In this document: positions 1 through 14,500 of the stretch, piece after piece
How positions within the stretch are numbered: the stretch's first letter is position 1
Layout: each line of letters begins with the position of its first letter
NCBI RefSeq assembly: GCF_013426205.1
Contig: NC_089426.1
Span: 1,054,001 to 1,118,000, forward strand
DNA length: 64,000 nt
Source: Metarhizium brunneum
Lineage: Eukaryota > Ascomycota > Sordariomycetes > Hypocreales > Clavicipitaceae
Direction of reading: 5' to 3'
The notes under the pieces: model-generated
Told to the model about the DNA's origin: nothing
Seen by the model: only the letters and a program-made list of their open reading frames with translations
Databases searched by the model: none
Program-made: the position numbers and the translations under genes

Positions 1-1018
1 GCCCATCCACACGCCAATTGAACACCAGCGAGAACGCGCTTAGATCGCTTGCGCGACGGGGTACCCTAACTGTCTGTAGACAAAACAAGACCGACCAATC
101 CTCCCTTGATTTTTAAGTAGACATTGTAATCGAGCCAGTCGCAATAAAAGGGGGGACAAACCAGAAACGAGAGAAGAATCAAATTAACAAAAAGAAGAAG
201 AAAAAAAAAACCCAAAACGTTTGGTGCCGCGAGGCATAGCCGTCTTCTTGTAACATGAAAACCGAACGAAAAACACAACGAAGATAAGTAGAACCAGGCC
301 TATCCATTACAGCATATGCAGAAACAGCAGTAAAGCCACCCCGAAGTTTCCCGCCCCCAATTACCTTTTGTTACTAGCCGCCATGGAGGAGAGGGTCTTG
401 ACTGCTTCGACCACTATCAATGTCGGCGACAACAGTGAGAAAACACACCTGCGTGCAAGACCATTGCAAGGGCAAAAAAATCAGATAAAGACGGAAAAAG
501 CATGGAAACGACTGGGGAATTGAGCCGCGGGTACAACACCGAGCAAAGAAAAATAAAAGCAAATAATGTAAGCGAGAAAAAAAAGAGACAAGAAAGTCAA
601 GTGTTTGTTGCCAAACCAATGGTTGTTCTAATTTGGGTTCCGCCGACCTTTTATCGTTGCAAAACCACCCCCCAGCGTTTGTTCGCCAAAATCGTTAATT
701 TGATGTGCGCGTTCATATCATCTCGTCAACGAGATGAACGGCTGAAGTTGTCGAAAGGCTAGTCGACGCAGCCATTCGGGGGAAAACGTGCGCACGAATT
801 GACCAACTGTCCGGCAGTGTCAACCTAAATTTTGTAGTCTTTTTTTGTATTTAGCTTCCTCTTGCTTTTCTCCAAGAAGAAAACTCCCAGCTCCGTAAGC
901 ATTTTCAGATGACAGACTTGGGCCATTCCAAGCTTTCGACTCCCGAAAATCTCCCCTTTCACTCCCTCGTCTCATAGAAGCAGATGCGCCAATGCTTTTT
1001 TCAATGAGACATGCCCCG
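1..1018. other. Gene-free flank downstream of the Zn2Cys6 gene
   Basis: I see no open frame with protein-like composition here. The part next to position 1018 is presumably the 3' untranslated region of the minus-strand transcription factor. There are A-rich stretches (for example around 196-210) but no repeat or RNA gene that I recognise. Confidence 0.5.
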
Positions 1019-2520
1019 TTAGGCTCCAGCTGGTGGCGATCCCCTGGGGTCTCGAGGCCGGTTAAGACGATCAATCATTCCTTTATCGATGTCGTTTTTA
1101 TCAACAAGATTGCTTAGACTCATCACGGAAGAAGAAGCCTGCTGGGGTTGGCGCTGAGCTTGTGATGGCGTTGAAGCTCCGCTAGAGCCGTTCTGACCTC
1201 CTGGCGAGCGACCTCCAGGAGCAATGGCACCGTGACTCGCAGTTGCTGGCGGATGTGGCAAAGATGGATTGCGGGGGCTTTGCCTAGGGCCGCTGCCCTG
1301 ATACGGAAGATGTCCAAGCCCTCCAGGGCTCCCATTGCTTGAGGCTTCAGCAGGAGACCTTCTGCGAGGATCGTCGTCGGGCATAGTGTTTCGGGGCGGA
1401 GGCAGACGATATCCTTCCTCCTGTTCTTCTGGCGTTCGACGTCGTCGCCGCCCTACTACCTGGTCATCTCCTCTCTGGTCCCCATATGATGAGAATGAAT
1501 CAGTTGGAGATTGCATCGGCTGGTAGTAGTTTCCAGCGGCGGTAGGAGGGGGCGGAGGCGGGCCACCGGTGGCAGCGTAGTGATGAGCAGATGGTACTGA
1601 ATTAGGCGCCAAAGGTTGCCCGTAGGCTCCAAAAAGCTGGGTACCAGGAGGGACGCCACCTGGTACTGCAGAAACGGGAATAAATGCTGTAGAGCTTGAG
1701 GAAGAAACAGGCTGAAAGATGCACTCTTGATTCATTCTAGCACAATTTTGACACTTTCCACCTGGGGCACTCTGATAGCCGCTGCATCGAATCTATTTTT
1801 GTGTCAGCAAGCGGATAGATCAGTCGACAGATAGGGTATTGAAAGGAAGAATAAAAATTCCACTTGGGCTCTGTGAGGGTGCTGGAGCTAGAGAGAACAA
1901 ACCTTGCGTTTTCTGCAGTACCTGCAAGCAATGGAAGTCCGCTGCCGGGGGGCGGCCTGTGCCATTTGGGGCGGTGCATTGCCAGGTTGAGCATACTCTG
2001 GACCATATGCTCCAGGATGCGGTCTGGGATAGCCGTTTGGAGGAGCACCAGGAGGTCCTCGATAGAAATAGGCGTCTTGGCCATAGGCAGCGTCGGGGTG
2101 AGGTGGCCCTCTGCGGTCGTCATAGTAAGGCCCTCTGTGCTCCGGAGGGGGATAGGGGGAGCCTCTTGGGTCCTGAGACTGCATTGGCGGCAAGTACGAA
2201 GCTGGTGGCTGGTGGCCGGCTGGTGGTGGTGGATAGCCGTTGACAGCATTTGGCGAGGCGTAACGAGGATCATGGGGATAGCCTCGCCCACCTGAGAGGG
2301 GAGCAGGAGGGCCGTAGCTGCTGGAGCGGGGGTCCTGAATAGACGGGAGAGTAACGGATGCGGCCATGCTGGGTCGAGAAGAGTCTGACGATGCGCGAGG
2401 CTCGTCTGCTGGAGGAGGAGGAGGAGGAGGAGGAGGAGGAGGTTGGCGAGAGAGCTGCGATGGCTGGTCCTCTGGGCGATTCTGCTGAGGACGGTCCTGG
2501 CGGTAGCGGTCGTCGGCCAT
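1019..2520 (-). CDS. Zn(II)2Cys6 transcription factor, proline-rich
   Basis: Predicted nuclear DNA-binding regulator of 463 aa from two exons (2520-1903 and 1792-1019) split by a 110-nt intron (GTTTGT...AAATAG). The zinc cluster is reconstituted only after splicing: Cys199, 202, 209, 220, 223 and 230 give C-X2-C-X6-C-X10-C-X2-C-X6-C, and the intron falls exactly between Lys206 and Ile207 inside it. Residues 1-190 are Pro/Tyr/Gly-rich and include a run of about eleven prolines; the C-terminal part is also low complexity, with a basic RRRRR stretch. I see no fungal-specific transcription factor middle domain, so this looks like a short, largely disordered regulator. The start chosen is the ATG at 2520 (MADDRY); the frame stays open 27 nt further but only from a GTG. 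Target genes are unknown. The family call is firm; the specific orthologue is not recognised. Confidence 0.9.
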
Positions 2521-5500
2521 GCTATGCCGTTCCAAAGGCTGAGGCACGGATTTGGCCTCTGTCGGGGCAGAAGGCCAAGAGGGATATCGAGATTCTCCTT
2601 TCTAGACAGATGGGCGAATGATGGCGTGCCGATGGTGCATTACAAGCGGTTGGGGGCGCAAAAGAGACCAGACCAGGGGAGTTTAGTTAACAGCCGGTTA
2701 ACGGCCGGCGCAACTAAGAGAGTAGTTGGCGCCGAGTCTTGGAATTCCTCTTTGACGGCGAAAGGAAGAAATAAGGTCGACCTGGAGATGGTTCCTTGAT
2801 GGAACAAGTCGCGCGCAAAGACGCCAAGTGCGGGTCTGTTGTGATGGCGGAGTGGCAGACGGAGGCTCAAAGTTGCGCTGCGTGGCCACGGCAGAAAGGA
2901 ATCTTGGGAGGCAACAATACCAGCGTTGGATAACAATTGAAGTTGATTTGGAAAGACAAAGCCGAACGTCCAAATACGACGCCAGTTGGAGTTGACTGTA
3001 TGCGAGCGGGCGCGACGGCCTAGGGCAAGGCCAACTCCAACTCCAACTCGGGCAGCAGGGCTGTGGGATAATGTCGAACCCGCACACACTACGGCGTACT
3101 CAGATCGGGATCGGGATGCAGATGCAAGACTAGTATCCAGCGTCCGGTATCCGGGATCCGGGATCCAGTGTCCAGTCGAGCAGCAGTAATGAAGAGAATG
3201 CACTCACTCTCTCCAGAGGAATCTGCGGCGATAGCAGAGGGCGAGAGAGAGTGCGAGTGCGAGGGAAGAGAATGGTTGTGGAGGAGGAGAAGTCAGGTTG
3301 GGAGCCGAGCGAGAAATAAAAGTGTGGTGCGTGGTGTGGTGTGTGGTGGGTGAGGCCTGGTGTGCGGGAAGGTGCGAGGTGCATGCGCAGAGCGAGGGAA
3401 GGAAGGCCAGGCAGAGAGGCGAGACGAGAGGCAAAGGCGAGCCAAAAGCAAAGCACACGATCAAGTGGTTTTGTAGACGGCACTAGACGCAGCCAAAGCA
3501 GAGAGGAGAGCAACTGAAGCAGCCAGCAAGTTGCTTGTCCAAGTACGGAGTACGGAGTACAACCAACTCTTGTTCGCTGGTCTCCGTGCCTCCTTGCTCC
3601 CGTTGTCGCTGCTCCTCCGTACTGGGGCTGGGGATGGAACCGGGAGGGTGTGTGTCTAACAGCCATCGTTCACGGGGGTGTGTCTCTAGATATGAAGACT
3701 GGACACATTTTGTATTCAGTACTCGGTATCCTGTACTTCACCTTGGCTCCTTGCTTATTGTGGTGCCCAGGCCGTCGACTGTCGACTGCGCACAAAATGC
3801 CCAGCCTGCGTGCTCCAATGCTGGCATGCTGGCTTGCTTGGTGCCGCAGCAATGACGGCCACGACCACCGCCGAACCAGCGTCCACGCCTGCAAGACAAA
3901 ACACTATTGGTTGAATGGCGCAACATGGGCGACATGTGACCTTGTCTTCAGCGCTGGACTTTGACTCGAGTGTGTATTGAGGCCATTCATTATTACCATC
4001 TAGCGATAATACATACATAAACACCGGCCAGCCCGGTGTTGTGTAGCCTGTGAGACGTCTCACTGTGCTGACGGCGGCCCTGAAGCTCTGGCCAAACAAG
4101 AAAGTGGCCAAACGACTGTTCCTTCTAATACGCAGGCCAACACCTTGATAGGTTTTGATGGTGCGAGGCAATAACTGGCCCGCGTGAAGCTTCTGACGAC
4201 ATGGCATATCCCTGACATCATCTTCCAAGCAAGGCCTCTGTCCCTAGTCCCTAGGCCAATGGGGACTAAGTTACACTGTACCGGTCGACATCTGTCAGTG
4301 ACTCTTTAGCGGTGGCAACTTGGACCCGGACCAGAAGACAGCGCCTGAGATCAAGTGACGAATCCTGACTGGGCGGTACCCTTGGCGTGCCCTGGTGTGT
4401 ACAGTAGTGTACGGTTGACCGACCGTCTACGACTTTGGACGAGCCAACAGATAGAAACCTACAGAAACAGTTGGGGCTCGACGACAATTCAGGAGGAGCC
4501 AGACCGCTAAAAGACTGAGGGCGCCCCGTGGTCCGTGGCACCTGGAGCTCTGGAATTGGTGATGGCGCCCCGGACCGAGTAGTTGCGGAGCCATGGCCGC
4601 GGCCGTGGGTGTTTCGCCTCTCAGTCCGTCCACCAGTCAGTCTACTCAGCGAGAGCCGTATCGGTACCTACCGGCTTGTGCAATGAGGCAGTGAGTCGTC
4701 TCGCGATTGCGACTGCGTTTCCGTCCTTGCATTCGGTTTGTGAGGGGCAGCACAACCAAACGGATGGCCAGGGCCTCGGGCAGAAGAGGGAGGGCGTGCC
4801 ACTAGAGAATCAGCTGCCAAAGTCCACGGCTCCAGGTTCAAGGTTCTAGGGCCAAGGAGCGAGGTCCAAGGTGAGGTCCAAGACCGCCTTAGGCCGCAGC
4901 CCAGCCTGCTCACACTTCTGTTATGCAGGGAAGACGAGAGGCAGACTGTGGGCTGTAGCCTGTGGGCGGTCGACGCGGAGTGGACGAGGCAAAGGGCAGC
5001 AAACCTTGGGACGCATGGAATGACACGGCATGGGAACCCAGAGGACCCAGAAGACGGGAATGTAATGACGGGCGGATGGGCCGGCGTCGTGCCGTTCCCA
5101 GTGCTCGGGCCCAGATTGAGGCTAACTGAGCTTGCTGGGTCTAGGGCAGCGTCATGGCAGCATTGCCAGCCCCCGAGCACTCGCGCCAGGAGGCCTTGAA
5201 GCCGTCGAGTGCCTCCAGCCAAGCCCATGGTGGCCCTTCAACAGCCAAGCATCTGGGCGTGACGACGGTCATGGTGATGCGACGCTGACCTCAGATCCAG
5301 CATAGTTGACAAGTTGCTCCACGTATACACTCCTTACTCTGTCCGGGTTGGATGGCTTCTAAGGTTGGGCCGAGCCGCAACCGGACTTCTCGCCAGTCAA
5401 CCAGTCCTCCCAAGGGCCAATATTCGAGGGGCGTGTGCTCACCTAACACCCACTGTTGTCGTGTGGTACCAAGGGAAAGATTTTTCCCCTTCTCGTCCCG

Positions 5501-8500
5501 TTTGGTCTGTTGTTTTCGGGGTTTGCTCAAATGCCCTTTGCTTTGTTGCCCTGCTCCCCCGCCTTCTTCTTCAGTCGTGTTTCGTTTCGCATCCATTCAT
5601 TGGACTATGAGGACAGCCGCCGGCCCCATCCGCTGATGATGGATTCTGCCGAGCAGAGGCTGACGGTTGAGGGAAGAGCCATGAAGCTCGGAAACGGGAA
5701 CCGGCCCGTCCGCCACCTCCCGCCCGTGGACAACTGCAATTCCGGAGAGTTGGGTTGGGGCTGGCTCAGATTTCTTTTTCTCGCTCCTCGGGAGCAAAAA
5801 AAAAAAAGGACACCTCTAGAAATAGGTAATAATAAAACAAAACAACAAATACTAACGCATAGGCAGGTGCGCCAATATGACCAAACCCATGATTCAATTC
5901 AATTGCATGTATGCCCACCCCCGTCGGTTGTCGCTTGAAGTTTTCGGCCGCACATGTTGCTTACAAGCTGAAGATGGCCGCACTCAGAGCACGGTGCATT
6001 GATCTGTAGGGTTCATGGCATAAAGTAGTCTAGTTATTGTTCGGGCAGGCGCTCGGAGGCTCTTTTTTGCATTGGGGAACAAGGTTCGGCGCGATACGAC
6101 CCGACACCCTGTGCCAACGGTATTATTGCTGCATTTGACACCAAGTGCAGAGGCTTGCGTTCGCATAAATTGCTAATACTCTGACTGCCGAGGATTCTGA
6201 AGGGCGGTGAAGACCATTCAATCGTGATGTCGTTGTCTGCATTCGGCCCAGTCATATATGGCTACTCCGCAACATGCCTTGACAATAAGCAGTTGAAATG
6301 CCCGCAAGCTGTTCCGTCAAAAGCAAGGCTATCTTCAAGGTCAAGATAATTTCATTAAAAAAAGCCAGGGGCAAGGCATTGCAGCTGATTAAAGCACAAT
6401 TTCCAAGTCAACACTCTCATTCATCCTCGCTAGGGCATTTGGCCTGTTTTCCGCACCATATGTATTGGTTCTTTTTGCATTTGGGTTTGTTCTTGCAGAT
6501 GTCTCGTCACTCAATCCCTCCTTGTTGATTGTAAAAAGGACCAGGGTCCCATGGTTGGTTGCCCACAAGTTCTGTATTGTATGCGCCAGGGTACAAGCAA
6601 TCCAGGTCAAGTAATATCGCAGCAGAGGGATAATACATACAGGCAGGACACAAATTGTACGGGCGGGAATGATGCGCATGCCCCTCACTGGCACCGGCAT
6701 TGGCTTGATGGATGGACAAGATGCGTGCTAAGGCAAAAGAGGTTGAAGCTTCTTCACGCTCCATGAGGATGAGGATGGTTGTCGGTGACGAAATCGATGC
6801 CAGGGGAGTGGCGGCGAACCATGATAAATTAGCCGCGACCCAACAGGGCGGATGGAACAGCTCGTTGGCTACCGGTTATGCACCTCGTTGGTGTAAGCAA
6901 AGCAGAACAGGTTCCTTGTCGCCGCCGTTCCGTTTGAGGACATGCTGAATGGCCATTCATGACAGCCGTATCCCGTACCCACGGCTGATGCCGCAATAGA
7001 CGTGTCCCGTCTTGCCCGTGTATAAGACCGTGACCACGTTCCACCGAGATTCCTCCACAAAAGACAGCTGGCCCGCTCATGCCGCGGAAGCACGATGCAA
7101 ATAAACGGAGGAGGAGACGCCCTGCTGGCGCAAGCGAGCGAGCCACAATCGGGCGATGAGAACAAGTGTGCCAGACGCCACGAGAACAGTGGATAAGGGG
7201 TGTGCAGCCGTGGTGCTGGGTCCATGACAGGGACTTGGTGCGTGGCAGGGTGTGTGTGATATGATGCGTGGATGCTTGGATGGATGCGTCGTGCTGCCGT
7301 GTGCGTGGCGTGTGGGCTGTGGTCGTGTGTGGAAGCAAGTCCGGGACTGTGTGCGTTGCTGATGCCTCCTACTTACGGAGGACTTGGACTCGTTGGCAAC
7401 CCACCGAGATGGTGGGCGGACTTCATAGTTTGGCAGGCGAGACGAGAACCCTCCACTAGTCCGGTGCTATTGCCACAGAGAGAACAATTCTAGGTTGCAA
7501 AATGTAGAAGCCTCCGGCAAACCGGGAGACAAATCGGGATACAACAAGTGTCACGGGCAGTTCGCCGAATCCAGCTCAGACCGACAACCCCATATTTAAA
7601 AATCGTGGAGACAGCGATGGCTATGGCGTCCTTGTCATGGTCCTCCCTCGTGCTGTTTTCTGTATTTGCTGTCGTCATCGTCGCCGAAACCATGCTTCGG
7701 ATTCTGGCCCTACGGCTGGCCTCTAGCCTACTCTTCCGTTTTGCGACATGTTGTACACGCGTGTGCCGCCATGTACTATGTGATTCTGGGCCTCACGTCC
7801 TCAAGGCAAATCGGAAAAAATGCGCATGCTGTGAAAGACGTCCTTGATTCATGGTAGGGGCGGAGAAACACCGTTTTCCCTTGCCTTTTCCTCAAGGCCA
7901 GGGCGCGTACATGGCCACCCACAAATAAGCAACTCAGGTCCGTCCATCTGGGGTCCCGAAGGACCGCGCCCGTTCCCGAGAGCGGGTTGGCTGCAGAGGC
8001 GGCCGCAGGATGCACGAGTAGTGTGCTGCGTGGATGGTGATGGGTCCTCCCGCAGCTCTTGGCTTATGTTTGTCGCCTTTCTGGTACGGAGTATGTCGTA
8101 GTTGTCCTGTGCTGGTTCATAACTGTGTCTTGCTGCAGGGGTAGATGCCAAGTGCTCAAAGTAAGGCTAAGTGTCATCTTGGATGGATGAGTAGATGCTC
8201 CATGCTATGCATGGCGGACGGGCTTCGTCATCGCGAGCTGTTTAGGAATGTTAGCATTTAAAAGCGGGTTAGCATTTGTCTAGAAGTGGCGCCATCCCAT
8301 TCGATGTATTAGGCTCGGCAAACAAATACTTTTTTTTCGTAATTGCTAATGAACTCCTGGCGGCTGCAGCCCTTGGAGCTGAAATACTGCGCCATCGGCG
8401 ACTCGTAATGTGTCCATGTGGTGAAATTCGGCGAGAAATGCTACGGCCCGGCCCGGCAACGCCGCTGACCCTACATTATTTTCTGAAGGCGTTATGTTGC

Positions 8501-11500
8501 ATGCTCTCTATTATTTTATTTTTTTATTGGATTCCGCGTCTCTCCCATAAGTGGGCGGCCGCCCGACTAACGAAGAGAGCGCTCGAACTACCAAGGTTAT
8601 ATTCTGGCACCAAAAGCTCAAGTGCCAACCTTGGTAGCTCTCTAAAAGACGACGCAGGTGGATCGTCTTAGTCGAACTCAGGTAGTGCTGCTCAAGGGTA
8701 CATCGTGCGAGTTCAAAACTTAAACCTAGTTGTGTGAAATTGAAGTCATGCTTCTGATTTGCAAGTGATCTGTCCTCCCGGCCTCAAGTTTGGCGTTCAT
8801 CCATCAGGGGATACACCCGCCTTGTTCCTGCAGTGACGGGAGACGGCACAAAGTGGGTAACCCAGACATGTAACTAGCGCGATGGATATTGAAGGAGTAA
8901 GAACTTCACTCGGACCTGTTCTATCAGCGTAGACATGAATCCTCAACGGGCTCGTATAGGCTTCTGTGCTAGAAATGCCAATCCTGGCTTTGGAGCTTGG
9001 TGGTTTTCTCAGGGTCATTCGCCCAGTCAATGCTCAAACTCACCCTGGAGCCATCCGGCGGATCACAGTTGTGGGTGTCGGGCATTGGTCCAGATAGCTT
9101 CGTATGCAAAAAACGCCGGAGGTAACTATTGGTAAACCACTTTTAGCTAGTTTGGTACGATGCCTCGGTTGCGAATCGCGATAGCCTCTAGCGGCGGCGG
9201 CCAGTGTTTTCCTGCCACACTCGTGTTCGCGTGGATCTTGTCCTCATCCCAGTAGCTGCCACCAAAGTAGCATGAGGGAGCGTCATGAACCACGCTGTGG
9301 GTCAGTTTTAGTGCTTTCCGACCGTCTGGGAGCATACCTAAACTTGGTCGCTGGTTGGTCTGGCTGGAAAGCAGGGTTGTACACAGTCGTCCAGTGAGAA
9401 TGCAAAACGCTCATGTTCCTCCTTGCTACGAGCAACGGTCGGCGGTGTGGCTTAGGTCGAAGCACTTACTAAACAAATTTTGAAAGAAAGCGTGACAGTT
9501 CCGCTGACACCCATCAGCTGAGCAGCGTCCGACAAGCGACGGCTGTACCTGCAAGACTTGTTCCTACACCCTGCTAGTTGCCTAGTAGGTCAACAAAAGT
9601 AAGGAGAAAACTTGTCATCCTCGACGGTGAATGAAGGTATGCAAGCGTGTCTTCGCACCCACTCTGTCCACTCCGGCTTCAATAGAACGAGCCTGGTAAG
9701 AAATCAAGCACGGCAGCGGCCGGGTTGAACCAACGGTGCCTAAACAGCCGGGGTTACATTGCGTACAAACACGGGAGCCAGGGAGGGGGTGTCATTGAAC
9801 ACGGCTTCGGCCAAACGCAACAAGGCTCGTCCCGTCCTTGCCGCGCCATGTCCCTGCACTCATCCTAGTCGTTTGTACCTCGTACAAGCAAGTGTATGGC
9901 TCATCACCAGTCCAATTTGTCGCTTGTCCAGGTAACGCGTCGTGCCGTAGAATACTTCCGGCTCAGATATTGAGAAACATGATGTCGTCAATATTTTAGT
10001 AGACGGGGTCAAAGGATACTCCAAGCGTGGTACAACAAGAGTTGCTCCTAGGTCGCATCTTTTTAGCAGCTGGGCAGGGGTGGATTAAGGAGAAGAATGA
10101 ACTGGACCAAGATCAACAGCGTCGTTCTCTCTCCAACACTCCTGGCACCTTATGTGACATTGCTGATATGGCCAATATGGCATGCCGTTTCAATGACCAA
10201 CACGTTCGGCTGCCGGAAGCCGCAAATCAAGCAAGAACCTTTGATCGGGCTGGAGATTACTCCCCACGCTCGATGGTTGTTTTGCGCTAGTTTGCATGCT
10301 TCGGCACGATAAGGCTCGTGAAGGGGCACAGACAGGGGTATAACAAACAGGAAACACTGAAACGCATGCGACAGGCCGGGTCGCGAACCGCTGCGATTGC
10401 AAAAAGGCCATGGTCGGCTTTGCAAACTATCGGCTTCACCCGCTAATGTCAGATGCAGGACCACACACGCCGCCCATGAAGATATCCGTGAGGACGCAAA
10501 GTGCATTTTCCCTGATAGAGATGCGTTGGTAGGAGTCTCTCGCCAAGCTTGGGTAGATGCCCGTTTGTTATGTTGGGTTGATTGTTGTAATTTCTTGGTG
10601 CAGCCATACTTGGTTTGGCATAAGTCGGAATAGGACATAGGTCCTTCAAAATTGTGACCATCCACATTTGAAAGTGGTCGGAGCTTCGTATCGCTTGCCG
10701 ATTACCATTTGGTATTTGTTGGTGCAACCGGCGCTCCAAATCATCGTCTGTGTCCTGCGAAACGTTGACGCTGGGCGTGGGAAGCAAGTCGGCGTTTGCT
10801 GACGAATGTATTATGACGTCCAGCCAACTTGCTACCACCAAAAGATGCGGCACACAATCCGGCGACCGATACATCCCATGTCTTAGCATGCACGCGTCAC
10901 AGTCGGGGACCACGGGCTTCGACGAACCTTTGAATTGAATTGATTGGCATCGTATGTATGTAGTATGAATGAGGTTTCGCGGCCTGACTGGCCGGGTCCG
11001 TCACCACATACATGCAGCTTCATGTTCCAGCCCAGGATTTCATGCAAAAACAGCCATTACAGAAACCGGGTCGTTGTCATCGCTGCGTGCCCGGTTTGTG
11101 TGTCGAGGGTGGGTGATACTTGCTTTGTTCAACGTTTGTTCCATGCGGGTTTCCTTGGAGCTACACCCACCAGACGAGATAACCCCACTTTACTCTTTAG
11201 GCACAGTGCAGTCCATCAAGATACGGGAGGCGCCTTCCCCTTGTGCCAAAGTCCAAGCACGTTGTCCAGACGGCAACTACGACCCGGCATCGAGTGTTCA
11301 ACAGCCACCGCACATGGAAGGCTTCGATTTAGAATTTCATAACAGCTACTTGGAGCCCTGTCAGAAATCGTTCGGGCTCTCTTTGCTTGTCTCTTGTTTT
11401 TTTTTCTCCCCTGCTTCTCGTTTCGCGGAGAGGATGGAAGGGGATTTGCTTTCTCTCTGCGCCTACGCTATTGCCAACAAACCAGCATCCTCGTACATCC

Positions 11501-14500
11501 GTCACCAAATAGATTCCTACCTGTAGGTGCGCAGCGCAAGCTATCAAATCAGCATGTACATTTCTCATGGGGGAGTATACCAGATACCAACCGCCTCTGC
11601 ACCATGTTAGCAGCGAAAAGAGGAGGGCGACGTGTCATGTCGGCCACTACAACCAGACACAAGACACAAGACACAAGACGCACGACTTGGCACTTTGAGT
11701 AGTGCTGGCCAACCGCCCAACACCACGAGACTTGGCGAGTTGCTAGTTGGAGTAACGCAACCACCCCGCACCCGAAGTCCAAGAGTTGAAGGAGCGAACA
11801 AAATGAGCGGCCTACACATGGGCAAGGTCGTCTACGCCAACACAGCCCTCGGGAACTGATCCCCTCATACGCCCTACATACATACATAAGTACGGACCGA
11901 GTTGCTGAGGGCCAGAAGCCCCACTCTCATTCAACCGCTCTAAACTCGGTCTCGGGGGTACTACTACTGCCATCAACGAGTCGCATCAAGGTCGAACACC
12001 CATCCTTGCTGGTGACCTCAATTGTAGACCGACCCACATCAATGCATTGTCATGATGCCAGACGAGGTGACATGTCGGGTCAAACGTGAGAACACCGGGG
12101 TAACAGCGGGTGCACCTTCAAACACCAAACGCGCGGCTGCATGGTAAGCCGTTAGTCCCGGCTCAATGATTGTCAGCTTGCCACCTTGAGGTTGCTTTCA
12201 CTTCCCTTTTCACGACGCACTGGCTGCCACTTGCTGCCACACCGACCTTCTCAGAGTCCCAGGTTGCACTACGTCAACACCATGCACCATGTCGGACTCA
12301 GGGGCTGGCCATTGGAGGGACGTGTGTCCGACACATTGATTCAGCCTGCACAAACATTGTCCTGGATTCATTGGCCCGAACCAAGGCCCGTCCCGCTCAC
12401 CAACCACAGAGGCGGCACATCACGTGATGGATTTTTCATGCGGCCATGCATGCAGCCCGGGAAGCCTGCATCTGTCCGCGCGCTCGGCCCCAATTTTCGA
12501 GCAGGATACTACTGGTGTGTTGGCGACTAGGCGACGTGATGACTATGCCTGATGAAGCAAGACATTTGGCCTCGTCGACCGACCACCACCCCATCTGCCT
12601 CCCCCTTCCGACTCCGCGATCAAGTGCGTGGATATGGGGCGGCCGATCGACACCGAATGCCATGGCCGGCTCAAGTCTGCTCCCCGCCGCATTCACGACA
12701 CATGCCTAGTCCCGAACGCCCTCGACAATACCACCAGGGTCATTGACGGAGGGGTGGCGTAAAGCTCATCTCACGTAGCCGAGTCTTTGTGCCAGGTGTG
12801 AGATTACCAGTGTGACCTGGCAAGGTCAACCACATTTTACTATCCCGCAGGCTTTTGGCGTGGAAGAGTTTTGATTGATTCACGACCACTTTGGATCATT
12901 CCTTTAGGCACAACACCTTGAGGGGTCAAAAGCCTCCTGGCAATGAGCACTAAAAAATGTGCTTCTGTGACTGTCTGGAGCGATGTAAGGCTGACATACA
13001 AGACGGCGTGGAAACATGTCTGAAAGTCCCGTGTCTCCTACGCAAACGAGTCTTGGACGAGACACTTGGCTCTCAAAATGCATACACCTCACAAAAGGGA
13101 CAAGCCAAGGTGAAAACGAAAGCATAAATAATACGTCTGACATGTCGGCCTTCTGCATCTTCATCGACTGCGATGATACGAGCCACGGTATGGTATGGGC
13201 TTGTGGCCCATCAGCGGTTGTTTCAAACTCAATATGTATTTTACATTCCATGCCCAGCCGAGATGTGGTACTATAGGATATTGGCGATGGGGCAAATCGA
13301 TGCGCACTTGTTTTGTAAATTTCCATTCCATGCGCTCAACAGACGTTTCTTTCCAGTGAAACCAGCGCGGCGGACATGGGACATGGAATTTCCAACTGTT
13401 GGTGAGAGGCAGTTAGTTGGACAGGGGGGCATTCCATTGCACAAGTTCAGTGGATGAATAAGCCGGGAACAGCAAATGGTGCGTCAACTACCAAGTATGT
13501 ATGAGACATGACCTTCCCATGCCCGGCACGTCCTGAGCAGCCAACAGTGTTGCGGCCAAACACACCACATTACTCCGTGCCAAGCTCGGGAAGCAGCGGT
13601 GAGCGGGCAGCTGCAGGTGGACGTTTCGGGAACCATCCAAGGAGTCGCCTGCGGGGTTCACGGAGCGAGGGATCGTTGGCTGAGAATTGCGCCCATGCGA
13701 TTGAGTCACGTCTGGTCTAGGGCGAAGCCACGGTTATCACTACGGCAAATGCATCGACGACGGCATTAGAAACGGCCGGCAAGGAACTGTGCAGCGAATA
13801 CCAGAGGAAGGGGAGGCAGGGCGCAAGCGGAGGACTCTGTATACCGTTGTGCGTGGACAAGTTGGCCTGGCTCACGGCCCGTCGCCAAGGATCCATCCAC
13901 TACCCAGAGGTCTGCAGAATAATTGATATGCAAAGGTCAAATATGATGCTGGTGCCATGTTTTGTTCAATCGGCTTCAGAACCATGGCCAGGTGGACCGG
14001 GGCAGACCGGAACGTACTTGAGTACATACATACTATTGTGAAGATGCAATGTGCAGATGCCCTCCCTGCACGCCCCTATCTATCCAAGACAGCGACGACC
14101 GGCCACGGACTGACTGCATGAAAACGAAACTTTAGCTGGGGCACGGAACGGTGCGCGCCTGCAGCTGCATGATCACCCGTGATCCGCTGGTGCTGCTAGT
14201 GTCCATGGACACAGAGCTGACAGATGGTTCTGCTGCCCTGGTCTTGCACTGCCTGTCTGTATACCAAGTACGTATCGAAACCTGCCACGTTTCGTTGCAG
14301 GCACCTTGCCCCCCTGCCAGCCTTGCACAGGACGATGACGGGGGTTGCGCATGCCGTCGAGCTGCCGTCACATTTCACTTCACAGCGGGAGGAGACGCTG
14401 AAGTCTGTCTGGTCTGGTACCTTTCAATGTTGGTGCTCGGTAGCGTCTGGTGGTACTCTGCCTGCAAGAGTCACTGGTCCATGTGCAAACCTTGCCATGC

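Noticed and set aside
3130..3666. 178-codon minus-strand frame
   Set aside because: Low-complexity Ser/Leu/Pro/His composition without domain features in a pyrimidine-rich leader-like region; overlapped by frames on the other strand.
4668..5228. 186-codon minus-strand frame
   Set aside because: No motif, overlapping plus-strand frames of similar size; consistent with chance in GC-balanced DNA.
10969..11526. 185-codon plus-strand frame
   Set aside because: No recognisable domain and no supporting splice context.
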